Below, piece after piece: positions 33,016-43,118 of a DNA stretch of 64,000 nucleotides. Source of the stretch: Darksidea phi. Its lineage: Eukaryota; Ascomycota; Dothideomycetes; Pleosporales; Lentitheciaceae. Both the position numbers and the translations under genes were made by a program. Location: positions 117,081 to 181,080 of the forward strand of contig JASJFT010000087.1 of NCBI GenBank assembly GCA_030770425.1. The letters are read 5' to 3'. Each line of letters opens with the position of its first letter. Position 1 is the first letter of the stretch. The notes beneath the pieces were generated by a model. The model was given only the letters and a program-made list of their open reading frames with translations, had not been told where the DNA came from and made no database searches.

Positions 33016-33044
33016 ATATATATTATAATAATAATAATAATACA
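32936..33044. repeat. Long poly-A tract with following ATT/AT microsatellite
   Basis: 34 A, then a short A/T interruption, then about 33 A, then TTATATATATTATAATAATAATAATAATAC. It lies about 110 bp past the oxidase stop. It could be a retroposon tail, a slipped homopolymer or an assembly weakness; no body of a retroelement was recognised next to it. Confidence 0.9.
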
Positions 33045-34059
33045 ATGACGGGGCGAAACCTGGTAGCTATAGCTAGAAGTTGCTTCTCAGGGTAATGTAG
33101 CACGTGTTGGCGTACACGTGAGTAAACTGGAGAAGAGGTGTGGCGGGCTACTCGCTGTTCGGTCGCAGACTCAAGTAACAGATAGTATAGGGTGACATGT
33201 CCAGAGTGAACTCTGAAAGAAAAGAGATGACCATCTCCATATCAGTGACGGGCATAATGCCCGGACATGGTGCCAAGAGGTTGGAGCGTTAAGGAAGGAA
33301 TACCCACAAGATGCCAAGGAATTGGGGCGACGGAGAAAATTTCCCTCCGATCGACGTATCACCTGAAATAACTCTTTGCAGAACAACCCCGATTTTGGTG
33401 AATTTGCAGTGAGAGTGCTCAAAATCTTGCGAGTCTGTTCCAACCCAGCTTCTCTAGGCGCAAAACATTGGTGAACTGGGGACGGCTTCCCGCTGCCTTT
33501 TCTCTGTCCAACATCCGATCTGGGCTCCGAGGCCCTTAGTGCACTGGATGTCGAGCTATCCCGCGGCTAGAAATGTGGTTTTCAAGGCCTCGTAATGACT
33601 CCACGTGTACGATAGCCGTTCTAAACGCGAGGCCGTCATCAACCCGTTAACCATATTTCTGCATCGCTGCCTAATTCTCGTTATTTGTCTACATGCGTTC
33701 CTATTGGCTTGGTTCACTAGAAAATGGACTTTTCCTATATAACCCATGGCACATGTCCTTAGGTCCCGTGGGTTTTGGGTCACGTTCCCATCTGCTCTCG
33801 AACACCGCCAAGACATCTTCAGGAGCCTACACCGGCAAGATGAAGGGCGTGCACTGCCAGAATTGTTTAGTTACTCTTCCCTCTTACCTTGTCCACTCGA
33901 CTCCGTTACATGCTCACCGTCACAGAGTACACCAATACACCTAGCCACGTCACCCCGCCGTGCGAGAAACAACTGCCAACTATTGAGGTAGTATCACGGT
34001 CAACTCGATTCGGCCTTATATCCAAACTAACACCACCATTTCGGCCCACTCGCGTCAAC
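33045..34059. other. Gene-free region before the 2EXR-like gene
   Basis: About 1 kb. The frame of the downstream gene extends upstream to 33889, but codons there do not look coding. Short minus frames (33171-33443, 33556-33816) have no features. Nothing else is recognised. Confidence 0.5.
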
Positions 34060-35130
34060 ATGGGCGCTCCCGCTTCTCAAGATTTCCTCCTCAAGCTATC
34101 TCCAGAGCTTCGCAACATCATTTACAGCGAAGTTCTCTATAGCGGGTGCGGGTCTGTCAACCCCGCCAGAGCCCCCTCTCAGGATGCGCTTGCGCTCTTC
34201 AGGACATCCCAATATATCCATGTAGAATCTTCGTCTTACTTTTACGCAAAAGGACACTTCACCACCAATATTTCTTCATCCGGACCATCAAGTCCCAACA
34301 TGTTCCCTCCGATTGCGGATCGCTATCTCCGCTTCGTTAAACACCTCGATGTTGGACTTCGAACCGGATGCGGTTCTCGTCCCGAAGTTCAAGACACCGC
34401 AAGGAAGGTTGGAACTCTGGGCAGCATTGGTGCTAAACTCGAAGAGCTAAACTTCAGCATTCGTGCAGCAGAAGGTCTGTCGCCCCTTCTGAACAGCAGG
34501 CTGGATGACTCAATATTGGATGTGAGTCATCCTATCACGGTGGCGCTGCGCCACATTCTCAAAAACGAGACTTCGAAGATTGTCCGCCTGAGACTCGAGA
34601 ATACTTGGTTCGCTGTAGGCGTCGTTGCCGAACTTCAAACAACATTTGGATCTCGCCTTCAAATCCAGTCCGCTAGGAAAGAGGCCAATTCTTCCATCAC
34701 AGCCGACGCCTTGCGTTATGAGCGAGAGCTGAGGGGATGCCGTTCGACAAGTCCACTGAGAATCTTCAGCCTTCCTATGACAAACCCGAGCCAGAATGAC
34801 TCCCCAAGAGTACCATTTTCAGACGCATCTTTCAACTCCTTTCTCGGTCTCGAATCTAGTCTTTTAGGTCCTTGTATGAAGGTAGACTTCGAGAATGAGG
34901 AGGACGACAACATCTTTCTCGACGACTCGGAGCTGACCATTGGCACAGATGACGAGGAGTTAACCGAAGATGATGATGTTGATATCGACGGGGACTTGAT
35001 CTCCATAGACAAGCATGAGATCAATGTGATAGCAGCAACATGGGAAGCCTCTGCAAAAGCTGTCTCAAATCATGTCATGAATACGACGAACTTGGAATTT
35101 TTGACGATCATGGCGCCGGAAATTCTATGA
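34060..35130 (+). CDS. 2EXR/F-box-like fungal protein of unknown function
   Basis: Intronless, 356 aa, start MGAPASQDF; an in-frame upstream Met at 33889 exists, but the sequence context favours 34060 (GTCAACATGG). The N-terminus FLLKLSPELRNIIYSEVL is the Leu-Pro-x-Glu-Leu-Arg-Asn-x-Ile-Tyr motif of the 2EXR group, often called F-box-like. The middle (ALALFRTSQYIHVESSSYFYAKGHF) continues the usual pattern of fungal proteins of this class. The C-terminal third is strongly acidic (DDEELTEDDDVDIDGD). Function is unknown; these proteins form very large families in Dothideomycetes. Confidence 0.75.
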   Translation: MGAPASQDFLLKLSPELRNIIYSEVLYSGCGSVNPARAPSQDALALFRTSQYIHVESSSYFYAKGHFTTNISSSGPSSPNMFPPIADRYLRFVKHLDVGLRTGCGSRPEVQDTARKVGTLGSIGAKLEELNFSIRAAEGLSPLLNSRLDDSILDVSHPITVALRHILKNETSKIVRLRLENTWFAVGVVAELQTTFGSRLQIQSARKEANSSITADALRYERELRGCRSTSPLRIFSLPMTNPSQNDSPRVPFSDASFNSFLGLESSLLGPCMKVDFENEEDDNIFLDDSELTIGTDDEELTEDDDVDIDGDLISIDKHEINVIAATWEASAKAVSNHVMNTTNLEFLTIMAPEIL

Positions 35131-35320
35131 TCTGGAGTCGAAAAAGGTACGGCTGTTCGGCTTGAGTAGGAGACGCGGTGTCGCGTAACCGCTGGTTTGA
35201 CTGTCGGATATGCAGGGGAGTCAAGCTACCTAACATCGACAACGCGGCTCACCAACTTGCATACATGTAAGCATCGGCGCAAGCCCTCAGCCCTTACACA
35301 TATACCCCTTACTAGCATCC

Positions 35321-36469
35321 ATGCAAGAATCGAGGCATCCGCAGTCTAGTTCACCCCCAATTTCCCACCTTCCACGCTGCAGATCTCTCAGGAACCAGCA
35401 CCGATGCCAGGAAGCCGCACATCAACTTTCCTTCGCTAGCACGGCGTCGGTACGCAATGTGCACGCCGACCGCAATGACGCAGGTAATAGTGAAGGTCAC
35501 GGCGAGCATACGGAGCACCAACCCCCTCTCATCACAAAGGCAAGGCCCAACAGCGCAGAAGTACAGGATTCACAACAAGCACACCTGCCTTCCAATCCAC
35601 CTGTCCCGGTACACTTAAAGCGCGCAGACACAGCCACCTATTCCAGCGGGAGCGGGGGTTCGTTGACCCCTCCGTATACCCCCCAAGCTTCACCGCTTCT
35701 TCGTCCCGCTCGTCCATATCGCCCCCGCAAAGCGACACCCGGAGAGCTACGCCGTCCCCCACTGCTAAAACCCCTAGAGAACTCAAAACTTTGGGGAGAG
35801 CCTGCGTTCGAGTCCCTTGGGGTATGCGCGCTTTTAGAAAAGAGAAGTTGGCGGTATGTCGTTGACGAACCGATTGCGCCTGCTCAGAAGCCGGCGTATA
35901 TAAGGAGGCAGACGATGCTTGGTGCAACTAAAACTGCGATCGTGCACCTGCAAAGCCCCTTGAGAACCGATGAAGAGGTGGAGGAAGAAGAGTCGCGAAT
36001 TGGTGCAGACTTGAAATCACAATCCTCGTTCGGCCCTACCACGCATTTACGTAATGACTCTGCTATGCATCTCCCATTGAGTAATGATACGAGCTCAGTC
36101 GCAATCCTTGCTGGAGAACCACTCAATCTCCAGGCCACCTCACCATCTCTCACTACCGCTCGATTCGAAAATCTCACCAAAGCCCTAGAGCTCCGCTCCA
36201 ACGCAGACCCATGCCGCAACAGCAGTGTACCCTCATCCACAGACTGGGAACTTGCGCGTAACATGATAAAGGCAACGATGAGCGATAGGCCGCGCACCGA
36301 GGCCTGCGAGCAGACGCTCCCTAAGCCGAAAGTGTTGAAGCGCCTGGATACTTTCCGCGGAAAGCAAGCCAGCTCAGGCCGGAATGCTCACAAAAAGCAA
36401 AAGGATCCGGTATCTCGACTGAAAGAGCAAAGCCCAGCACAACCAGCAGGGTCCAAAGAAGACATCTGA
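35321..36469 (+). CDS. Hypothetical disordered Ser/Pro-rich protein
   Basis: Intronless open frame of 382 codons, start MQESRHPQSSS. Not recognised. It is rich in Ser, Pro, Arg and Gln, with PPYTP, an acidic cluster EEVEEEES, and a basic Lys-rich C-terminus (KKQKDPVSRLKEQ). The middle ELRRPPLLKPLENSKLWGEP...RSWRYVVDEP looks like a short conserved segment. Codon use and absence of stops over 1.1 kb support coding. It is probably a nuclear or signalling scaffold protein, but that is a guess. The start could lie elsewhere if an upstream exon exists. Confidence 0.6.
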   Translation: MQESRHPQSSSPPISHLPRCRSLRNQHRCQEAAHQLSFASTASVRNVHADRNDAGNSEGHGEHTEHQPPLITKARPNSAEVQDSQQAHLPSNPPVPVHLKRADTATYSSGSGGSLTPPYTPQASPLLRPARPYRPRKATPGELRRPPLLKPLENSKLWGEPAFESLGVCALLEKRSWRYVVDEPIAPAQKPAYIRRQTMLGATKTAIVHLQSPLRTDEEVEEEESRIGADLKSQSSFGPTTHLRNDSAMHLPLSNDTSSVAILAGEPLNLQATSPSLTTARFENLTKALELRSNADPCRNSSVPSSTDWELARNMIKATMSDRPRTEACEQTLPKPKVLKRLDTFRGKQASSGRNAHKKQKDPVSRLKEQSPAQPAGSKEDI

Positions 36470-37697
36470 TGGAGATCGGTAGCGATGGGGAGCAAATCTG
36501 TTGGTGCGAGTGCAGACGCGCCGAGTGTGGCGGACATTACGAAAGGTCTTCGGACAAGGAGTAGCGGCGAAGAGCGTTGATTATGAAACAAGCATTGTAG
36601 GAAGTAGGTAGGGCATTGCTCGCAAACAACAGCGGTGCTGCAAAAAAAAACGACGTTCTAGAGCTAGGTACTACATGGGTATGTAGAGCGCCCTCCACAG
36701 CCCCAACCTTAGCCGCGTATGTTCCCTACTCGGGTCCCGCGTGATCAATCGCATCTTCTCCATCGAGTCAAGGCCAGTCATTGTTACTGAAAAGGCCGCG
36801 CGTTCAGGTTCTGGATAGTGTAGGTAGAATCGTATGTATATACAGAAAATCACAAGCTCGGTATCTTTGCCTGCCACTACACTTTGTTAGCATTCTCTAT
36901 TGTTGTATAAGGACAGTATATTAGATAAACAGGCCTATCATTTGCAGTAAATATTTTTTTAAAGAGAGCGTAATATTGCGAAATAGCGAGGTTGTATTTT
37001 CTGTGTGTATATAGGATTCTGCCAGCCTTAGCTCAGGACAGTGGTGATCGCAGCAAATCTAGACACCCTGTACAAGGCGTGCATCTAGTCGTATTCTATA
37101 GTTATTCAAGAACGCCGTTAGGGTGACGTGGAACTCCGGGATTAGAAGTAGATGCCAGGTCGAGTACGATATCGTCTTCGCGCCATGCAACACCGGAGCT
37201 AGACGCTGACATCACCAAGTCTTGGCCGTGCGTTGTCGATCGTTGCAGGCGGCACTGATTGGTTGGGAGCGGTAGGCGGCACAGCAAGGAAGTGGCTGCG
37301 CTGGCTGCGGCTCATACGAGATGCCGTTGCATGGTGCGAGCGATTTGGGGCTGAGTTCGCTTCTGAGCCGGAATGAAGTCAGCGTGAGCACGCTCGCCAA
37401 AAAGGGAAGTTGGAAGTAGTAAAGATGAAGCTAAGGATTTCGATGGATGTTCCTGTCAAGTCGTCACAAGTAGACTCGTATTGTTGGGGTATCATCTGGT
37501 GCGCGCTCCAAGGCAGAAGGATCCAAACATCCAATAATTGCCCCAGCCGAAAAATGCCCAAGTCGTCAATCCAAACCGCGCAAACGCCGTGCGATGCAAT
37601 GCTATGCAATAAAAAGTCCACCATTCGCCGTGCTCGTTCCATCCTCGTAGCGTATATCTGCCATAGCATGATGGTGTCTTCAAGCCGTGGACTCTTG
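36470..37697. other. Gene-free convergent region
   Basis: About 1.2 kb between convergent genes. Short minus frames (36671-36877, 37102-37287, 37379-37738) have no domain and partly overlap the glycosyltransferase end. An AT-rich stretch lies at 36930-37015. No RNA gene seen. Confidence 0.5.
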
Positions 37698-38886
37698 CTA
37701 CGGGAGCACATTCTCCGCCTGCTCGTGGATGATGCCACCTTGGTTTTCGGCGAACATGCGTTGTATGGGAAGCGTGATGGCGTTCATTATGTTGTCGCGG
37801 AAATCCTTCTTCGTGTTCGCCTTCTCGAACCAGTAGTGGCGGACGAATCTGCCTTGACAGTCGGAAACGGTAACGCCAGGAAAGCCATTCGCCTCTGCGC
37901 AGGGCAGTTCCTTCACGTATTTTTCGTAATCGTAGCGGATGTGTTCGCCGAAGGCGGATTGTTCGTGGAACTTGGGCTCCTTCCAGTACGAACAACCGGG
38001 GTAGCGCGTGTCGTCGGGACACTCGTGCCACGCCTTGAGTATCTCCATGATCTTGGCGTTGTTCTGCACGACCATGAAGCCGGTGTTTGTATATGTGCGG
38101 TTAAAGCGATCCGAGTTGTAGTCGGCCTCGTCGGTGGACCAAGGGTCAAGAGCCATTGTGATGCTGTGTGTGGGCTCGATTTTCCAGTAATTCAGCATCC
38201 ACTCGATGGGAAGGTGCATGAAGCGAAACGTTGCGTCTGCGTCGAGGAAGACGATGAACTTGTAGTTTTTGATGTGCTGGGCCAGCGCCGAGGGCTTGAT
38301 CCAGGTCGCGTGTCGGTCTTCGAATTCGTGTGCGCGGATGAACTTGTAGTCGTAGCCGTGGACCTGGGCATAGGCGTAGTGGCTGAAGACACCGCCCGAG
38401 ACGTGGTTGAGCTTGGTCCAGTGGTATTCGCCGTCCTTGTACTGTTTGGTCGACTCTAGGGGGCGCGTCTCGAGATCGAGGATGAGCACGTCCTTGGCCA
38501 TGCTCTCGGTGTAGCGCGGCCTCGCGGGCAAGCGGAGCGTGGTCTGGTTCTCGGTGTTCTCATCGTAGAAGGAGAAGGTGGCATTGGCGGGCGCGACTCG
38601 CATGGGCGCGAAGAGCAGGCGGAACACGTCGTGGATGCCGGCGGGCTTGCGGTCGCTGTGGGCCCTGGGCTCGCTGGTTAGCGGGCTCACTGGGATTGTG
38701 CTTCCCGTCCCAAGGGGCACGGGAGAAAGGCCACACATACAGCTCGTCGATGACGGAGGCGTGGGGGAACGAGACTTGGGGCGGGCGCTGCCAGGCGAGC
38801 AGGCCAAAGATAAATATCAGCACGGCGCCGGCGGTCACAGCAAGGGCGAACAGGGGGCTGCGCGCGCTGGTCGGCGGCAGCATCAT
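37698..38886 (-). CDS. Type II membrane glycosyltransferase with DxD motif
   Basis: Two exons: 38886-38741 and 38664-37698, with a 76-bp intron (GTATGT, GCTAACC, CCAG); 370 aa. The short first exon encodes a cytoplasmic tail and one signal anchor (LFALAVTAGAVLIFIFGLLAW), then the stem. The luminal domain has HGYDYKFIRAHEFEDRHATW, FIVFLDADATFRF (DAD, about 187-189), TNTGFMVVQNN, and conserved Trp/His (HYWFEK), the layout of GT-A fold Golgi transferases near the GT34/Mnn10-like group. Role: transfer of a sugar from a nucleotide-sugar with a divalent metal held by DxD; donor and acceptor unknown. Reading straight through the intron shifts frame, so the splice is needed. The first exon is very GC-rich. 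Confidence 0.82.
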
Positions 38887-39246
38887 ATCGACCAGCAGCA
38901 CTCGGGCAAAGACACTGGAGGGAGGCGGCGTCGCCAGGAGTAGCGGCCGGGGCCTGGCAGCTTTAAATCGGCCAGCCAAGGCGCAATCTGCCCCAGCGAC
39001 GTGCACTTGGCGACGGTTGGAGGCAGAGTGGGCAGGTAGGGCTAAAGCTTGGACTCGACCAGCAGCCGGCTGACTGTGCGCGCCTATGGGACGTCTGGCA
39101 GCGCCTCCGCCAAGCCCGCCGTCGCGCACATCGGGGGGAGAGTTGTGGCGCGCCGTGTCGAGCCGCTGCACGCGGCCGGCAATGCGGCACCCGACTTCGT
39201 TGGCCAGCGTGCATATCAATCACCCACCAGCCCTCCTAACCGCTCC
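38887..39246. promoter_or_regulatory. Promoter of the glycosyltransferase gene
   Basis: 360 GC-rich bp between two minus-strand genes. The open frames seen here on both strands look like composition artefacts. Confidence 0.45.
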
Positions 39247-39948
39247 CTACCCACTCTCCACGCCCTCCACGTCCTCCTCGTCGTCACTAGACTCCGTGCT
39301 CGCCGCCGGCCCCGCGCCCCCCGTCATGTACAGATGCTCATCCACCGTGTGCAGCCGCAGCGCCCTTGCAACCCCGAACGTCTGCGGGCAGTACTCGCAA
39401 CTAAACGCACCACGCCGCCCGTCGCCGGGCATTGGCTCCCGATAGCCCTCCAGATTGGGGTACTCGGGCCAGACGTGGTCGTCCTCCTCTGGTGGCGAGT
39501 CCTCGTCCTCCTGTACCGAGTAGTTACTCGCGCAAACTAGCTGGGTGCAGACATGCACCCAGCCGCGGTACAGCCTTCCACCCACCTCCCTACGAATCCA
39601 GCGGGAGAGCATGTTGTCCAAGGCGTTATCAAAGACCCATCTCGCTAGTGTCCGGACGGCGGCGTCGTCGTCGCGGGCACGGAGCTGCTCCATGACGTCA
39701 ACTCTACACGGCTGCGACACTTCGAGCTCGTCTTCCAGCGCGCAGCGACGCTTGCGCGGGGCCGAGACTGGGGCCCGGAAGTCGTCTTCTGGCTCCTTTC
39801 GGCGGAGCTCGTCGACCGCTTGCGGGAGCCGCCCCATGTCGGGAATCGGTAGATATGCTTCGGCGGATCTGGCTTCGGATGGGGACGAGGGGTTGTCCGG
39901 CATAGGCCACTCGACGTTCCCGTACTCGTCGATGTCACCATACGACAT
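39247..39948 (-). CDS. Protein with single C-terminal C2H2 zinc finger
   Basis: Intronless, 233 aa from MSYGDIDEYG; the frame is open to 40173, but the extra part is not protein-like. Seen: acidic, Pro-rich N-terminus; a basic patch PRKRRCALED that could serve nuclear import; a helical region ARWVFDNALDNMLSRWIRREV; an acidic linker EDEDSPPEEDD; and one C2H2 finger, FSCEYCPQTF...RLHTVDEH (CX2C-X12-HX4H), near the end, followed by an acidic tail. Role unknown; a single finger usually needs partners for DNA binding. It lies directly upstream of the glycosyltransferase on the same strand. Confidence 0.72.
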   Translation of the reverse strand: MSYGDIDEYGNVEWPMPDNPSSPSEARSAEAYLPIPDMGRLPQAVDELRRKEPEDDFRAPVSAPRKRRCALEDELEVSQPCRVDVMEQLRARDDDAAVRTLARWVFDNALDNMLSRWIRREVGGRLYRGWVHVCTQLVCASNYSVQEDEDSPPEEDDHVWPEYPNLEGYREPMPGDGRRGAFSCEYCPQTFGVARALRLHTVDEHLYMTGGAGPAASTESSDDEEDVEGVESG

Positions 39949-40697
39949 TGTGCTGTGGTTGATGCAAGTAACAGAAGTCAGAAGAGTTGATTTCGAAGCT
40001 GGTGTAGGCGATAGACGAACGCATGCCGCCACGAGCAAAGCTGTCTTTGTCGTCGCTTGGCATAACACAGTTGCGGACAGTGAAAGACGAGTGCCAAGTG
40101 TGCACATGTGTAACGTGAACGAATGGTACCGCATGACAACATGTCTACCGTTGCCGGTGCGATTCACAAACACAACGAGGGAAAAGGGGCGGAGAGCGGG
40201 GTTGTTATGCGTTTCTATGCACTAAAATCTAGGATATCCTAACAAGCGCTCTGACCTGAGGCGCAACGCGCGGCAAAAATGCCCTATGACAAAAGTCGTC
40301 CCTGGGCAACGAGAGACGAAGAAAAAATCAAAGACGCAATCTCTTCCCACCCAACCGGATCCAACAAAGGAAATGCCTCGAGTCCTCGTATAAGCAAAGC
40401 AAACCAGTTGGCTGACAAAGCCACCACCCAAAATCCAACGAAGGAATCCAAACTCTATGAGTAGCATGCGGCAACTCTGGGTATAAGCGGTACGATCAAA
40501 GACATTAAGGTATAGAACAGCTCCGCTCCACACGAGGCCAAATAAATAAGACGAAGATGCAAAAATTGGCCCTTCAGAGGGCCATCATGAACGTAGGGGA
40601 AACGCAAATGCCAACCGGCATGGGGTATCGGATATGCAAGAGACCGTACAATGGAAGTGAGTAAAAGGAAATATGACGTCTGCGCCTCATAGGCAGA
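39949..40697. other. Intergenic region
   Basis: About 750 bp: promoter of the C2H2 gene on the left and the 3' UTR of the larger zinc-finger gene on the right, both minus strand. No gene-like frame, repeat or RNA seen. Confidence 0.5.
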
Positions 40698-42690
40698 TTA
40701 CTGAACGGTATCGGCGTTGGATGCAACGAAGCCTGTAGGAAGTCCCATGTCCAGCCTCAGGAACTGATCTTGATGGTTCTCGATACCATCCATGGGCAGC
40801 ATCCCGCCTGTGTTCATGGCATGAGGGTCCATGAGCACGGCTGAAGGTCTTCGACTGTTGCTTGCAGAGCTCATTTGTTGAGGGTGCGGCGATAATTGTT
40901 GATGCGGGTGGTGATGTTGGTTTCGACTCTGATTCATGTGTTGTCGTGCGGCAGCCCAGGCTTGGGCTTGAGCTTGTGCCTGCGCGTGTGCTTGAGCTTG
41001 TGCCTGAGCATGAGCCTGCGCTTGGGCCTGAGCGTGTGCCTGGGCCTGAGCTTGTGCGTGAGCCTGCGATTGAAGATGGGCGTGCATTTGCGCCGGATGG
41101 ACTGGTGTTGGTTGGAGCGGCAGACCGTGGAGCTGGTCATCCATCTGTACGTGATTCGAAGCAGGCACGACGTCGAGGTCAACTTCGCCGTCGTCGTCTT
41201 CGCCCTCGGCGTCCACCTGGTCGCTGCTCGGCTCTGCACCTATGACAGTAGGCGGAGCAGAGTAGGGCAGATGCTCGACCTTCACATTTGAGCCCGCACT
41301 ATTGACAGTAACGAAAGGCTGACTCTGCAAGCTGCCCATGGAGCAGCTCCTCGTGCTCGGTGCACCTGGCAATGGCTTCTGTGCCGCCATGCCATTCGTT
41401 ACGTGTCTGTTGTCCCGGACGACCGCCTTCCATTTCTCGATGAGGCGGTCGTAGTCCCAATTTCGGAAGTCCATGCCATGCTTTCCCAGCTCCTTCACCG
41501 TCTCATTGCCTAGCGTGATGCTCATAGGCGACAGCTCCTGCCCTCGGGATGGCCAACGATTCGACTTCAAGTATTCGATCTCTCGGCGTGCATTCTCCAG
41601 CTTGACCTCGGCTTCCCGGTGCATGTCTTTGGCTCGTGCATACGACCGCAGGATTTCCACCTGCCAGTACTCCTGCCGCGTCTTCTCAGGGTGGTGCATC
41701 CAGTGGTTGAATGCATCGGCGATATGGCAAAAGAGCTTCTGCGGGTCGGGCTCGAGGAGCGGAGGCGTGGGCAGAGGCGAATTCGGGGCGGAGGAGGGGT
41801 TGGAGTGTGTGCCGGCGGGGTATGCCTGGTTTATCTGTCGCTGGCGCTGATGTGCCAACAGCCGCTCGCGCACCTGGCGGTTGAGGGCTTCGAGCTGCTT
41901 CTGGCCCGGCGGGCTTATGGACCAGGACTCGCTGGTGGGGAACGGCGTCGGCGAGAAGAGGGTCGAGGGCGGGGGGAGGACCTGCAGGCACAAGCTAGGG
42001 AAGTTGAGCGTGTAGGGGTCGAAGTCGAAGAGGGCCGAGCCCGTCGCTTTTGCGCTGGACGCCTGTTAGTCCGGGGTTCGACATGTTGGGGGGTCGTCAA
42101 CTGCAGGCGGTGTCATACTTGGCCTCTTTGACGCTTCGCAGCAGCTCGCGCAGTGCCAGCTCCGTGGCCCTCGCCGTCTCGGCCTCGTCCGACATCTTCT
42201 GGCGCTGGTCCAGGTCGGCCTTCTGCACCAGCCGCGATACGTCCCGCCGGACCTCGGGCGTCTTCGCACCCAGGGCGCGCGGCGTGTGGCTCCGCGCACC
42301 GCCCCAGCTCATGTCCTTGAACGGCGGCCGTTGCTTGCCTACATGCACGCTCAGGTCGAGCGAGTCGTCATCCTCGGGCGGGCTCTGCACCGACGGCGAG
42401 TCTTCGGCGGCCACCGAGTGTCTCTTCGCAGGCGTGCCCTCCTTCTTCACGGCGCCCTTGACCTGCCGGCGCGTGATGCCGCCCCGGATCTTGCGGATCT
42501 CGTCAACCAGATGCACGCCATCCGACGGCTTCGGGTTCTTCGCGCGGATGTAGAGGTCGAGATGGCGGCCGAGGCTGCTCGACGTGAACAGCTGGCCGCA
42601 GAAGGGGCAGTTCTTGTCCTTGGGCGTCTTGAGGGCGGTGTGCTGGTCCGAAGTGGGCGTGTCGCGAGGGGTAGCTTGAGCTTCGGTCAT
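40698..42690 (-). CDS. Conserved fungal protein with N-terminal zinc-finger-like motif and Gln/Ala/His repeat
   Basis: Two exons: 42690-42119 and 42054-40698, with a 64-bp intron; 642 aa. The first AG after the branch site (CTAACAG) would shift the frame; the AG eight bases on (GTCCAG, ending 42055) restores it. The N-terminus has NCPFCGQLFTSSSLGRHLD (CX2C and His, zinc-finger-like, residues 27-45) and IRKIRGGITRRQ. A middle helical part (QEYWQVEILRSYARAKDMHREAEVKL) resembles a coiled coil, with DFRNWDYDRLIEKWKAVV beyond it. The C-terminal third holds an Ala-Gln-Ala-His repeat and His/Gln-rich tail, typical of transcription cofactors. Function unknown; probably nuclear. Confidence 0.78.
40968..41079. 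repeat. Tandem repeat coding Gln-Ala/His-Ala
   Basis: Degenerate hexamer/30-mer repeats of the type cttgagcttgtgcctg inside the zinc-finger-like gene. They are read on the minus strand as alternating Ala with Gln or His over about 37 residues. Unit changes keep the frame. Confidence 0.85.
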
Positions 42691-43118
42691 GGCAGCTCGC
42701 AGCTGGGAGCTCTGTGCTTGCAGCTCAGGGGGGTGGATGCACGTGTCTGGAATGTCAACCGCAAAACATGCAAAAACGGCGGGTTGCAGCTAAGGCATAA
42801 TGGTGACGGCGGCTGCGTGGACGCAGGAGGAAAGCAGCATCGTGACAATCTTATTCATTTGGCATTTGGCAGCAAAAAAGGAGCACCGTCCAGCATATTG
42901 CCCTAACGAGTCGGCGCTGGCGTTCGCGCCCCGAGGCCCGAGCGCCTGTGATTTGCGCGGGTGGTCTTCCGCCCGCATGCGACACCTTCAGGCTCGAGCT
43001 TCATCCACAACGCCCACAACGCCCACAACGCCCACGACACCCACGACACTGGAGAACACGCCGCGACCTCCCACCGTGCACGTTCCTCGTCGACGGCCAG
43101 CCCAGTCGCCCCATTGCC
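42691..43118. promoter_or_regulatory. Promoter of the zinc-finger-like gene and 3' region of the ABCF gene
   Basis: 428 bp; both neighbours are on the minus strand. A 9-bp tandem repeat lies at 43011-43048. Long apparent plus frames through here are antisense artefacts. Confidence 0.45.
43011..43048. repeat. Short 9-bp tandem repeat
   Basis: cgcccacaa three times, then two cccacgaca variants. It is located about 80 bp past the ABCF stop codon. Confidence 0.75.

Noticed and set aside
37410..38459. 349-codon plus frame
   Set aside because: Antisense to the DxD glycosyltransferase; Val/Leu-rich shadow of its codons.
39545..40225. 226-codon plus frame
   Set aside because: Antisense to the C2H2 gene; Ser/Arg-rich low-complexity composition.
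42286..42906. 206-codon plus frame
   Set aside because: Antisense to the first exon of the zinc-finger-like gene.
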